64,000 bases of DNA from Aquabacterium sp. J223. GTDB lineage: Bacteria > Pseudomonadota > Gammaproteobacteria > Burkholderiales > Burkholderiaceae_C. A program made the translations under genes and the position numbers. This document shows, piece by piece, positions 48,624 to 57,170 of the stretch. Where the stretch lies: the NCBI RefSeq assembly GCF_024666615.1, contig NZ_CP088297.1:4382501-4446500 (forward strand), read 5' to 3'. The notes under the pieces were generated by a model. The model ran no database searches. It was given only the letters and a program-made list of their open reading frames with translations, and was not told the DNA's origin. Position 1 is the first letter of the stretch; every line of letters starts with the position of its first letter.

Positions 48624-50965
48624 GCCGACGCCCGCAGCGCGGACCAGACCTTCTCCGGCGTCAGCGGCATCTGCAGCCGGGACGCCGCCTCCGCCCGGCC
48701 CTCGCGGGCCAGCGCGTCGATCACCGCGTTGACCACCGTCGGCGTGGCGCCGATGGTGCCCAGCTCGCCGACGCCCTTGACGCCCAGCGGGTTGGTCACC
48801 GATGGGACGGAGGTGTCGAACGCCGTCTTGAAGTCGCGGAAGCCGTCCACCCGGGGCATGGCGTAGTCGAGGAAGCTGGCGGTGTTGAGCTGCCCGCTGC
48901 CCTCGTCGTAGACCATCTGCTCGCACAGCGCCTGGCCAATGCCCTGCACCGCGCCGCCCTCGATCTGGCCCTTGACGATGGTCGGGTTGACCACGTAGCC
49001 GATGTCGTTGACCGAGGCATAGGCGACCAGTTCGACGACCCCGGTGGCGGGGTCGATCTCCACCTCGCCGGCATGGCAGGCGTTGGGCCAGGACGGGCCG
49101 GTCACCTTGGTCGTCGCGTCCATGGTGAACTGCGCGCCGGGCTGGCGGGCGGCCAGCTCGAACAGGTCGATGCCGAGGTCGGTGCCGGCGACGGTGAAGC
49201 GGCCGGCGCGGTATTCGATGTCGGCCGGCGGCGCCTCCAGCGCCTCGCCGGCGAGGCCCTTGGCGTGTTCCACCGTGCGCTCGGCCGCCACCTTCAACGC
49301 GGAGCCGCCGATGTACAGCGAGCGCGAGCCGGCGCTGCCGAAGCCGTTGGCGCGGTCGGTGTCGCCCTGCAGGATGCGGATGCGCTCGATCGGCACGCCG
49401 AAGACGTCCACCGCCAGCTGCGCGTAGCTGGTGGCGATGCCCTGGCCCATCGGCATGGTGGCCGAGGTCAGCTCGATGAAGCCGTCGGCGGCGACGCGCA
49501 CGTCCACCCGCTCCTCGAAGGCGTTGCCGCTGGTCCATTCGAGGAAGGTCGACACCGCCCGGCCGCGCAGCCTGCCGCGGGCGGCCGACGCCGCCCGCCG
49601 GGCCTCGAAGCCGTTCCATTCCGCCAGCGCCAGGCCCTGGTCGAGGATCTGCTCGAAGCGGCCCACGTCGTAGGTCATCTTCATCGCGTTGGTGTAGGGC
49701 ATCTGCTCCGGCCGCACCAGGTTGCGACGGCGCAGCTCGGCGGGGTCGAGCTGCAGCCGGCGCGCGGCCTCGTCCATCAGCCGCTCGATCAGGTAGATGG
49801 CCTCGGGCCGGCCCGCGCCGCGGTAGGCGCCGGTGGGGGCCCGGTTGCTCAGCACGCTGGTGAAGCGCAGGTCGATGGTGCGGATGTCGTAGACGCTGGT
49901 CGACACCCACGGCCCGACGAGCATCTGGATGGCCATGCCGGTGGCGGTGCCGTAGGCGCCGACGTTGGCCAGCGAGTGCACCCGCAGCGCCAGCACCTTG
50001 CCGTCGGCGTCCAGCGCCAGTTCGGCGCTGCCCTCGACGTCGCGGCCGTGGGCGGCGGAGACGAAGTCCTCCAGCCGCTGCGCCTGCCACTTCACCGGCC
50101 GGCCGACCGTGCGCGCGGCATGGGCGATGACCAGGTCCTCGGGGTAGGCCCCGCCCTTCATGCCGAAGCCGCCGCCGACGTCGCCGACCACCACCCGCAC
50201 GTCCTCCGTCTTCAGCCCCGGCAGGTGGCCGACCACCGCGTCGCGCAGGGCGGTCGGCATCTGGCTGGAGGCGCGCAGGGTCAGCCGGCCGTTGTCCAGC
50301 CAGGCCAGCGTGCTGCGCGGCTCCATCGGGCTGGGCGCCAGGCGCTGGTTGACGATGTCGAGCTTGACCGTGAGCGCGGCGGCGTCGAAGGCCGCCTGCG
50401 CGGCCGCCGGGTCGCCGTGGCGCATCTCGGCGGCGATGTTGTCCGGCGCGTCGGGGCACAGCGCCGGGGCGCCGGAGGCGAGGGCCTGGCGGGTGTCGAC
50501 CACCGCCGGCAGTTCCTCGTAGTCCACCATCAGCAGCGCGGCCGCGTTGCGCGCCTGCTCGGCGGTCTCGGCCACGACGGCCGCCACCGCCTCGCCGACG
50601 TAGCGCACCACCTCGTGCGCCAGCGGATGGCGCGCCGGGCTGGCCAGCGGCCCGCCGTCCGGTCGTCTGAAGGGCGCGCCGTTGACCATCGGCTTGACGC
50701 CCGCGGCCACGAGGTCGGCCCCCGTGAAGACGGCGATCACCCCGGGCAGGTCCTGCGCCGAGGCGGCGTCCACGCCCAGCACCCGGGCGTGGGCGTAGGG
50801 GCTGCGGGCGAAGGCCAGGAAGGCCTGGCCCGGCAGCACGTGGTCGTCGGTGTAGCGGCCCTCGCCGCGCACCAGCGCCTTGTCCTCGATGCGGGCGACC
50901 GGCTGGCCGCTGCCGAACCGGGTCGAGTCGTCGATGCCGGGCGTGCCGGTGGTCGTCGTGCTCAT
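48620..50965 (-). CDS. xanthine dehydrogenase-family molybdopterin-binding large subunit (CoxL form II type)
   Basis: 781 residues. Molybdenum-cofactor motifs of the family include [20 protein letters not shown] (form II CoxL, not the AYXCSFR of CO dehydrogenase), QGIATSYAQ and a late KGVGELG with the catalytic Glu. It oxidises an aldehyde, aromatic or purine substrate. The small Fe-S subunit is encoded directly upstream (ATGA overlap), but no FAD subunit is present on either side. Confidence 0.85.
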   Translation of the reverse strand: MSTTTTGTPGIDDSTRFGSGQPVARIEDKALVRGEGRYTDDHVLPGQAFLAFARSPYAHARVLGVDAASAQDLPGVIAVFTGADLVAAGVKPMVNGAPFRRPDGGPLASPARHPLAHEVVRYVGEAVAAVVAETAEQARNAAALLMVDYEELPAVVDTRQALASGAPALCPDAPDNIAAEMRHGDPAAAQAAFDAAALTVKLDIVNQRLAPSPMEPRSTLAWLDNGRLTLRASSQMPTALRDAVVGHLPGLKTEDVRVVVGDVGGGFGMKGGAYPEDLVIAHAARTVGRPVKWQAQRLEDFVSAAHGRDVEGSAELALDADGKVLALRVHSLANVGAYGTATGMAIQMLVGPWVSTSVYDIRTIDLRFTSVLSNRAPTGAYRGAGRPEAIYLIERLMDEAARRLQLDPAELRRRNLVRPEQMPYTNAMKMTYDVGRFEQILDQGLALAEWNGFEARRAASAARGRLRGRAVSTFLEWTSGNAFEERVDVRVAADGFIELTSATMPMGQGIATSYAQLAVDVFGVPIERIRILQGDTDRANGFGSAGSRSLYIGGSALKVAAERTVEHAKGLAGEALEAPPADIEYRAGRFTVAGTDLGIDLFELAARQPGAQFTMDATTKVTGPSWPNACHAGEVEIDPATGVVELVAYASVNDIGYVVNPTIVKGQIEGGAVQGIGQALCEQMVYDEGSGQLNTASFLDYAMPRVDGFRDFKTAFDTSVPSVTNPLGVKGVGELGTIGATPTVVNAVIDALAREGRAEAASRLQMPLTPEKVWSALRASA

Positions 50966-51444
50966 GCCGTCACCTCCCCGGCCATCAGCTTGGCCGCGCG
51001 CTGCACGGCGGCGACGATGTTGACGTAGCCGGTGCAGCGGCAGAGGTTGCCCTCCAGCGCCTCGACCACCTCCTCGTCGCTGGGGCTCGGATTGCGCTGC
51101 AGGAGGTCGACCGCGCTCATGATCATCCCGGGGGTGCAGAAGCCGCACTGCAGGCCGTGGCAGTCGATGAACGCCTGCTGCACCGGGTGCAGCGCGCCGC
51201 CCGTGGCCAGGCCTTCGACGGTGGTGACGGCGCTGCCCTCGGCCTGCACCGCCAGCACGCTGCAGCTCTTCACCGCCTCACCGTCCATCAGCACGGTGCA
51301 GCAGCCGCACTGGCTGGTGTCGCAGCCGACGTGGGTGCCGGTGCGGCCGAGCTGGGCGCGCAGCAGTTCGACGAGCAGTTGCGACGGTTCGGCGGCGGTC
51401 TCGACCGGCTGGCCGTTGAGGGTGAAGCGGATCGGGGTGGTCAT
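50962..51444 (-). CDS. (2Fe-2S)-binding small subunit of a molybdenum hydroxylase
   Basis: 160 residues. Two [2Fe-2S] clusters are visible: the plant-type CDTSQCGCC...C (about 41-60) and the helical CGFCTPGM with CRCTGY (about 100-140). It passes electrons from the large subunit. It starts the two-gene operon. Confidence 0.9.
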   Translation of the reverse strand: MTTPIRFTLNGQPVETAAEPSQLLVELLRAQLGRTGTHVGCDTSQCGCCTVLMDGEAVKSCSVLAVQAEGSAVTTVEGLATGGALHPVQQAFIDCHGLQCGFCTPGMIMSAVDLLQRNPSPSDEEVVEALEGNLCRCTGYVNIVAAVQRAAKLMAGEVTA

Positions 51445-51542
51445 GCGGGCGGGCCAAAGGCTGGCGGGTGGGCGTGCCGCGATGCTAGCGGCAGTACGGC
51501 CCGTGCGCTGAACGACAGCTGGAAGTGGCGGCGACCCCCGTC

Positions 51543-51557
51543 GGGAACGTCGATTGC
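51543..51557 (+). promoter_or_regulatory. GGGAACG-N4-TTGC promoter-like box (copy B)
   Basis: GGGAACGTCGATTGC lies 39 bases upstream of the SDR start, the only plus-strand copy of the box. Confidence 0.6.
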
Positions 51558-51595
51558 GGCGTCGCCATCCCGACCGTCACATCCCGGAGCGCTGC

Positions 51596-52504
51596 ATGGC
51601 CGACGACATCCTCCACAAGCCCCTCAACCAGCAGGTGATCGTGATCACCGGCGCCTCCAGCGGCATCGGCCTGGCGACCGCCCGCATGGCGGCGCGCGAA
51701 GGCGCCCGGCTGGTGCTGGCCGCGCGCAGCGAGCCGGCGCTGCAGCAGATCGCCGACGAGCTCTCCGCGCTGCCCGCCTGCGAGGCGGTGGCGGTGGCCT
51801 GCGACGTCGGCCGGCGCGAGGACGTGGACCGCGTCGCCGCCACCGCGCTGGAGCGTTTCGGCCGCATCGACACCTGGGTCAACGACGCCGGCGTGGCGAT
51901 CTACGGCCGGCTGGAGGAGGTCAGCGAGGCCGACAGCCGGCGCCTGTTCGACACCAACTTCTGGGGCGTGGTCAACGGCTCGCTGGCCGCGCTGCCGCAC
52001 CTGCGCCGGCACGGCGGCGCGCTGGTCAACGTCGGCAGCGAGGTGTCGGACGCGGTGATCCCGCTGCAGGGCATGTACAGCGCCTCCAAACACGCGGTGA
52101 AGGGCTTCACTGACGCCTTGCGCGTCGAGGTGGAGGTGGTGGAGCGCGCACCGCTCAGCATCACGCTGATCCAGCCCACCGCGGTGGACACGCCCTACCC
52201 GCAGCACGCCCGCAACTACATGGACCGCGAGCCCAAGCTGCCGACGCCGCAGATCGACCCGGAGGACGTGGCGCGGGCCATCCTCAAGGCGGCGACCCAC
52301 GGCGGGCGCGACGTCAAGGTGGGCGCGATGTCCACGCTCGACACCCTGGCCAGCAAGGTCATGCCCGGCGTGGCCGACAAGATGGCGGCGCTGCAGGACG
52401 ACCGGCAGCAGGCCGACGAACCGCCGCGAAACCCGGAGGGCGCGCTGTTCCGCCCCAGCGGCGGCGGCACCGAACGGGGACGGGGTGGTGCCCTGCACCA
52501 CTGA
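51596..52504 (+). CDS. short-chain dehydrogenase/reductase
   Basis: 302 residues. NAD(P) site TGASSGIG (about 18-25), NDAG (about 96-99) and the catalytic YSASK (Tyr/Lys about 161-165) with an upstream Ser. An extra C-terminal tail, rich in Asp, Arg and Gly, extends beyond the usual 250 residues. Substrate unknown. The GGGAACG-N4-TTGC box is directly upstream. Confidence 0.9.
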   Translation: MADDILHKPLNQQVIVITGASSGIGLATARMAAREGARLVLAARSEPALQQIADELSALPACEAVAVACDVGRREDVDRVAATALERFGRIDTWVNDAGVAIYGRLEEVSEADSRRLFDTNFWGVVNGSLAALPHLRRHGGALVNVGSEVSDAVIPLQGMYSASKHAVKGFTDALRVEVEVVERAPLSITLIQPTAVDTPYPQHARNYMDREPKLPTPQIDPEDVARAILKAATHGGRDVKVGAMSTLDTLASKVMPGVADKMAALQDDRQQADEPPRNPEGALFRPSGGGTERGRGGALHH

Positions 52505-52529
52505 CCGCACCGGTGTCAAGCCCGCCGGC

Positions 52530-52535
52530 TACAAT
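52530..52535 (+). promoter_or_regulatory. possible -10 of the infA promoter within a hairpin
   Basis: TACAAT at 52530-52535 is a good -10 box, and CAAGCCCG (52517-52524) with CGGGCTTG (52538-52545) forms a perfect 8-bp stem around it. A -35 box is not clear. The stem may belong to an SDR-gene terminator. Confidence 0.45.
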
Positions 52536-52636
52536 CGCGGGCTTGGCTGCGCCACAGGCGTCGCCCGGTCCGTCGATTGACATCACCCTGACGGGCCCCA
52601 TGTGACGGCATGTGACCGCATGTCAGAGGAGCGCCG

Positions 52637-52888
52637 ATGGCGAAGGAAGAACTGATCGAGATGAGCGGCGTGGTGGACGAGGTCCTGCCGGACTCGCGCT
52701 ACCGCGTGACGATGGACAACGGCCATCAGCTGGTGTGCTACAGCGCCGGCAAGATGAAGAAGAACCACATCCGCATCCTGGCGGGTGACCGGGTGTCCCT
52801 GGAACTGTCGCCCTACGACCTGACGAAGGGCCGCATCACCTTCCGCCACCTGGACCGCTCCGGCCAGCCCTCCGGGCCGCGCCGCTGA
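52637..52888 (+). CDS. infA: translation initiation factor IF-1
   Basis: 83 residues, the S1-type OB fold of IF-1: [41 protein letters not shown] and [11 protein letters not shown]. It assists assembly of the 30S initiation complex. Second copies of infA-like genes occur in Burkholderiales, and this one has a longer Ser/Pro/Arg C-terminus; whether it is the only copy in the genome cannot be told. Confidence 0.95.
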   Translation: MAKEELIEMSGVVDEVLPDSRYRVTMDNGHQLVCYSAGKMKKNHIRILAGDRVSLELSPYDLTKGRITFRHLDRSGQPSGPRR

Positions 52889-52928
52889 CCACCGTCCGCC
52901 CCCCGCGCCCACGCCGGCCCTCCCCGCC

Positions 52929-53243
52929 ATGACGGGAGACGAGCGCCAGGCGTCGGTGCCCGAGGCGTTCGCCGCGCTCTACCGCGACCCCCGCGGCCGG
53001 CTGACCCTCCCCGTCCGAGCGCTCGACGAGCGCCACGAGCTCTGCGAAGACCTGGCCCAGCACCTGGTCGCCTCGGCGCAGGGCCTGCACCACGACACCG
53101 GCCTGCCGCGCGAGGAAGTGCTGCAGCGCATTACCGCCGGGCTGGCGCAGCCCGACTCCGGCCTGTCCGCCGACGAGGCCCGTTGGACGGTGGGCCGCCT
53201 GGGCGAACTGCTGCGCTGGCCGTCCGCGCCGCCCGCCACGTAG
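52929..53243 (+). CDS. small conserved protein, unknown function
   Basis: 104 residues. VPEAFAALYRDPRGRLTLP, ELCEDLAQHLVASAQ and GLPREEVLQRITAGL resemble a short Burkholderiales family that is sometimes labelled 'ATPase with chaperone activity'; I see no ATPase motif and regard that label as unsupported. Downstream of infA by 40 bases. Confidence 0.6.
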   Translation: MTGDERQASVPEAFAALYRDPRGRLTLPVRALDERHELCEDLAQHLVASAQGLHHDTGLPREEVLQRITAGLAQPDSGLSADEARWTVGRLGELLRWPSAPPAT

Positions 53244-53249
53244 GGCGGG

Positions 53250-53534
53250 TCAGCGCGCCGCCGGGCGGCGCCGTTCCAGTTCCCGCTGCAGCCCCGCCGG
53301 CAGCCGCGACAGCAGCCAGCGCAGCGCCAGCGGCAGCAGCACGAGGTCGTCGACCACGCCGAGCACGGGGATGGCGTCGGGCAGCAGGTCGACCGGCGAC
53401 AGCAGGTACAGCGCCAGCAGCAGGCTGCCGCCCTTGAACCAGGCCGGCGTCGCCGGATGGCGCCAGGCGCGCCACAGCCGCCCGGCATCGCCGCGCAGCA
53501 GCGTCCACCACAGGGTCAGTCGCTTTTTCCACAT
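53250..53534 (-). CDS. YkvA family (DUF1232) membrane protein
   Basis: 94 residues. The core DLLPDAIPVLGVVDDLVLLPLALRWLLSR, cut here as PVDLLPDAIPVLG and VVDDLVLL, is the DUF1232 signature, a membrane-associated family of unknown role. It converges with the preceding gene. Confidence 0.85.
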   Translation of the reverse strand: MWKKRLTLWWTLLRGDAGRLWRAWRHPATPAWFKGGSLLLALYLLSPVDLLPDAIPVLGVVDDLVLLPLALRWLLSRLPAGLQRELERRRPAAR

Positions 53535-53607
53535 GGGCCGGTCTCCGGGTCGAAGGGTCGGGCCTCGTCAGGTGGTGCCGCCCAAGTCGGCGGCAAGGGC
53601 CGGTGCG

Positions 53608-53877
53608 TCACTGGCTGTCCACCCGCGGGTTGGACGGACTGCCGCGCACGCCGCCGGGGTCGCTCGGGTCGCCCCGATCGGCCGCGGCCTTGTCCTGCGC
53701 GCGGCGCGACACGCCGAAGCCCTCTCGGTTGTTGTCCAGCGCGTCGTCCTCCTGCGTCTCGGCGCGCTCGGTGTCGCGGTCGCGCGGCGCGTGAGCCGGC
53801 TTGCGGGCCGGGTCGGCTTCCTGCGCCGCAGGCGAGGGGCGGTCAGACGAGGGGCGGGGCGGGTTCAGGTTGGCCAT
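53608..53877 (-). CDS. small disordered protein, 89 aa
   Basis: The sequence is almost wholly polar (Asp, Arg, Pro, Ser, Gln) and so predicted to be unstructured, with no membrane helix or signal. No family recognised. A GGGAACG-N4-TTGC box lies 34 bases upstream. Confidence 0.55.
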   Translation of the reverse strand: MANLNPPRPSSDRPSPAAQEADPARKPAHAPRDRDTERAETQEDDALDNNREGFGVSRRAQDKAAADRGDPSDPGGVRGSPSNPRVDSQ

Positions 53878-53910
53878 GCGGACGTCCGTTCGGGGTGGTC
53901 CCAAGGCCGG

Positions 53911-53925
53911 GCAAGGGCCGTTCCC
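53911..53925 (-). promoter_or_regulatory. GGGAACG-N4-TTGC promoter-like box (copy C)
   Basis: Minus-strand GGGAACGGCCCTTGC, identical over 15 bases to copy A at 47102, and 34 bases from the start of the disordered-protein gene. Confidence 0.65.
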
Positions 53926-53956
53926 CGTCGCCGACAGGGCCTTCGCCCGGCCCCGG

Positions 53957-54728
53957 CTACCAGCCCAGCAGCCAGCGCTGGCCCTTGTAGTTCATCACCG
54001 CCGACCGCAGGCGGATCTGCTCCAGCACCAGCCCCGGCGCCACCGTGTCGCGCTCGCGCAGCACCTGACCGTTGAGCACCAGCATGCGCTGCGACGGCTG
54101 CTCCGAGTACATCGCCCCGCCCACCGACAGCGCGGGCAGTTCGCGGCGCAGCGCCTCCGGCAGCTCGGCCAGCGAGGGCAGGCGCTCGGCCGAGGGTGCG
54201 GACGCCGCCGGCGCGGCGGGGGCCACGGCCGGCGACGTGGGCGACGGCGCGGCCGCCGCGGCGGGCGGATTGGACAGGGGCGCCGGCGTCGGCACCGGGG
54301 TTGTCGCCGCGGGCGACGGCGCCGGGGCCGGCCGTGCGACGGGCGCCGCCGGGGCGCACCGGCGGCGGCGACGGTGCCCTCGGCATCGCCGGCACCGGTG
54401 GCGGTACCACCCCCGGCGGCGCGACCGCGGCGGGAGGCACGGGCGCCGGGGCAGGCACCGGCACCGGCGGCGACGCGGGCGGCGGCTCCGGCGGCCCGGC
54501 GCCCACGACCGGTGCCGGCGCCTGCGGCGGCTGCGCCCACCAGGCGCCCAGGCCGGCGGCGACGAGCAGCGCCCCGGCCGCGCCGACCCAGCGCCACGCC
54601 GGCCGGGGCCGCGGCGTGGTCAGGTCGTCCTCCGGTGCCGGCAGCGACTGCTGCGCCTGCAGGTCGGGCACGCCGCCGCGACGGCGTTCCGCCTCGGCAC
54701 GCTTCAGGGCCTCCAGCACATAGGACAT
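53957..54728 (-). pseudogene. gspB: general secretion pathway protein GspB, apparent one-base frameshift
   Basis: Start MSYVLEALKRAEAERRRG, then a single membrane helix (about 48-66), a Pro/Ala linker and, in another frame from about 54350, a C-terminal T2SSB domain LPSLAELPEALRRELPALSV ... NGQVLRERDTVAPGLVLEQI. The shift lies at the G run 54351-54354, where one base appears extra; corrected length is 256 residues. GspB works with GspA to place the type II secretion secretin. It may be an assembly indel. Confidence 0.75.
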
Positions 54729-54740
54729 CGCCGAAGATCC

Positions 54741-56339
54741 CTAGTCCAAGCGCGGCTCGGCGACGCCGGCCACGCGGTTGAGTTGCATCAGCGTCACCGG
54801 CCCGGCGACGCCATCGACCGTCAGCCCCTGCGCGGCCTGAAAGTCGCGCACGCGGGCCTTCAGCCCCTCGCCGGCGTCGGCGGGGGCGGACGTGCCACCC
54901 GCCGGCGGCGGCAGGTGATCGGCCACCCAGCGCGACCAGGCGGTGCTGAGCGCGCCCTCGGCATACCCGGGCGGCGACTTCCACAGCGTCAGCAGGTCGC
55001 CGCGCCACTGCGCCTCGAAGCGGGCCAGCGGCCAGGCCTGGCGGCCGTCGCGTCCCTGCAGCAGCACCTGGCCGGGCGGCAGACCGACCAGCAGCGCGCG
55101 CAGCGGCGGGCCGTCGCCCGGCTGCAGGGTGACCAGCGCCGGCCGCGACAGGCGGCGCAGCAGCGCCAGGTCGGCGTCGGCACGGCGGAAGCACTGCAGC
55201 GCCTGGCCGGCCAGCGCCGCACAGTCGGGCGAGCCTTCCGGTGCCTGCGGCAGCCAGCCGGCCAGCAGCGCGCGCCAGGCCTCGTCCTCGGCCGCGAAGC
55301 CGTTGAAACCGGCCGTCGCCGAGGCCGCCGAGGGCGACGCGGCAGCGGGCGTGGACGCGGCGCGTGGCGCCACCGCCGCGGCCGGCGCCACCGGTTCGGC
55401 GCGACGCCAGCCGGCGGCGCCGCCCAGGCCCAGCACCGTGCCGACGCCCAGACCCACCACCCCGGCCAGCGCGGCCCAGGCAACGGCCGGGCGCCAGCGG
55501 TCGGCGCGGCGGCGCCGCGGCGCGGCCGGCGGCCGGTCGAACACCTCGGCCGCCGCCTTGTCGACCACGGCCGCGTCCACCACCGCCTGGCCGGTGGCGT
55601 AGGCGCCCAGCAGCGCCCGGTCGGCCAGCAGGTTCAGGCGCCGCGGCACGCCGCCGGTGAGCGCGTGCAGCCGCTGCAGCGCCGGCTTGTCGAAGGGCAG
55701 CGGACCGGTCAGCCCGGCCACCGTCAGCCGGTGCCGCACGTAGCGTGCGGCCTCCTTCAGCGACAGCGGCTCCAGGTGGTAACGCGCGATCACCCGCTGC
55801 GCCAGCTGCTCCAGCTCGGGCCGCGCCAGCAGCGTGCGCAGCTCGGGCTGGCCGATGAGGATGATCTGCAGCAGCTTGCGCTCCGCGGTCTCCAGGTTGG
55901 TCAGCAGGCGCAGCTGCTCCAGCACCTCGGGCGCCAGGCTCTGCGCCTCGTCGATGATGAGCACGTTGTTCTGCCCCACCGCATGCGTGCGCAGCAGGAA
56001 GGCGTTCAGCGCGTCGACCTGGCCCTTCAGCCCCGGCTGCTCGGGCATGGGGATGCGGAACTCCTCCAGCACCGTCTGCAGCAGCTCGCCCGCCGACAGC
56101 CGCGGGTTGAAGACATAGGCCACGTTGCAGCGCTTGGGCACCTGCTCCAGGAAGGCGCGGCACACCGTGGTCTTGCCGGCACCGATCTCGCCGGTGAGCA
56201 GCACGAAGCCGCCGCCGCCCTTGACCCCGTAGAGCAGGTGCGCCAACGCCTCGCGGTGGCGCTCGCTCATGTAGAGGTAGCGTGGGTCCGGCGCGATCGA
56301 GAAGGGTTCCTGGGCGAGGCCGAAGAACGCGGTGTACAT
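54741..56339 (-). CDS. gspA: general secretion pathway ATPase GspA (ExeA-like)
   Basis: 532 residues: an AAA ATPase (Walker A GEIGAGKTT about 50-58, Walker B VLIIDEAQSL about 126-135), a membrane helix about 285-303 and a C-terminal peptidoglycan-binding domain (about 480-530, FQAAQGLTVDGVAGPVTLMQLN). It is thought to open peptidoglycan for the secretin. Paired with GspB (11-base gap), but no other gsp gene is near. Confidence 0.9.
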   Translation of the reverse strand: MYTAFFGLAQEPFSIAPDPRYLYMSERHREALAHLLYGVKGGGGFVLLTGEIGAGKTTVCRAFLEQVPKRCNVAYVFNPRLSAGELLQTVLEEFRIPMPEQPGLKGQVDALNAFLLRTHAVGQNNVLIIDEAQSLAPEVLEQLRLLTNLETAERKLLQIILIGQPELRTLLARPELEQLAQRVIARYHLEPLSLKEAARYVRHRLTVAGLTGPLPFDKPALQRLHALTGGVPRRLNLLADRALLGAYATGQAVVDAAVVDKAAAEVFDRPPAAPRRRRADRWRPAVAWAALAGVVGLGVGTVLGLGGAAGWRRAEPVAPAAAVAPRAASTPAAASPSAASATAGFNGFAAEDEAWRALLAGWLPQAPEGSPDCAALAGQALQCFRRADADLALLRRLSRPALVTLQPGDGPPLRALLVGLPPGQVLLQGRDGRQAWPLARFEAQWRGDLLTLWKSPPGYAEGALSTAWSRWVADHLPPPAGGTSAPADAGEGLKARVRDFQAAQGLTVDGVAGPVTLMQLNRVAGVAEPRLD

Positions 56340-56430
56340 GGGCGGCGAGCATAGCCCGGGGCCGGCGGCCGCCCGGCGACGTCGCGGAGGCGACGGGCCG
56401 GACGGCCGGGGTTGCCCACAATCCGCCGCC

Positions 56431-57096
56431 ATGGGAACCCTCACCCTCGTGCGCCACGGCCAGGCGTCCTTCGGCGCCGACGACTACGACCGGCTGAGCG
56501 AGCTCGGCCATCGACAGAGCGTGCGGCTGGGCGAGCACTTCCGCCGCCGCGGCCTGGTGTTCGACGCGGTGCTCACCGGCACGCTCAAGCGCCACCGGCA
56601 GACGCTGGCCGGCATCGCCGAGGGGCTGCAGGCCGAGCTGGTGCCGCTGGTCTGGCCGGGACTGGACGAGTACCGGCCGGAAGCGCTGATCGCCACCGTG
56701 CACGCCGCCCCGCTGAAGAAGCCGACCAACGCCGACGAGGTGCGTCACCACTTCCGCCTGCTGCGCCAGGGTCTCGCGGCCTGGATGGAGGGCCGGGCCG
56801 AGCCCGAGGGCATGCCGTGCTGGGCCGACTTCCTCGCCGGCGTGACCAGCGCGCTGGACCATGTGCGCGCACGCCACCATGGCGCCCAGGTGCTGGCGGT
56901 GTCCAGCGGCGGGCCGATCTCGGCGGCGGTGGCGCAGGTGCTCGGTGTGCCGGCCGCCGGCTGCATCGAGCTCAACCTGCGCATCCGCAACACCGGCGTC
57001 AGCGAGTTCGTCTTCACGCCCACCCGCCACCAGCTGCTGTCGTTCAACGGCATCGCCCACCTGGACGACGTGCCGGACTGGGTCACCTACGCCTGA
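56431..57096 (+). CDS. histidine phosphatase family protein
   Basis: 221 residues. The catalytic RHG is in LTLVRHGQASFG, with GTLKRHRQT and a late SSGGPIS (second His replaced by Ser/Gly context), as in phosphoglycerate-mutase-like phosphatases. Substrate unknown. Confidence 0.85.
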   Translation: MGTLTLVRHGQASFGADDYDRLSELGHRQSVRLGEHFRRRGLVFDAVLTGTLKRHRQTLAGIAEGLQAELVPLVWPGLDEYRPEALIATVHAAPLKKPTNADEVRHHFRLLRQGLAAWMEGRAEPEGMPCWADFLAGVTSALDHVRARHHGAQVLAVSSGGPISAAVAQVLGVPAAGCIELNLRIRNTGVSEFVFTPTRHQLLSFNGIAHLDDVPDWVTYA

Positions 57097-57170
57097 CCGC
57101 GGATGGCCAGGACCTTCGACGCCTCGGCCCGCCTCCGCGACACCGGCCTGACGCGGAAGCGCCCGTTCCC

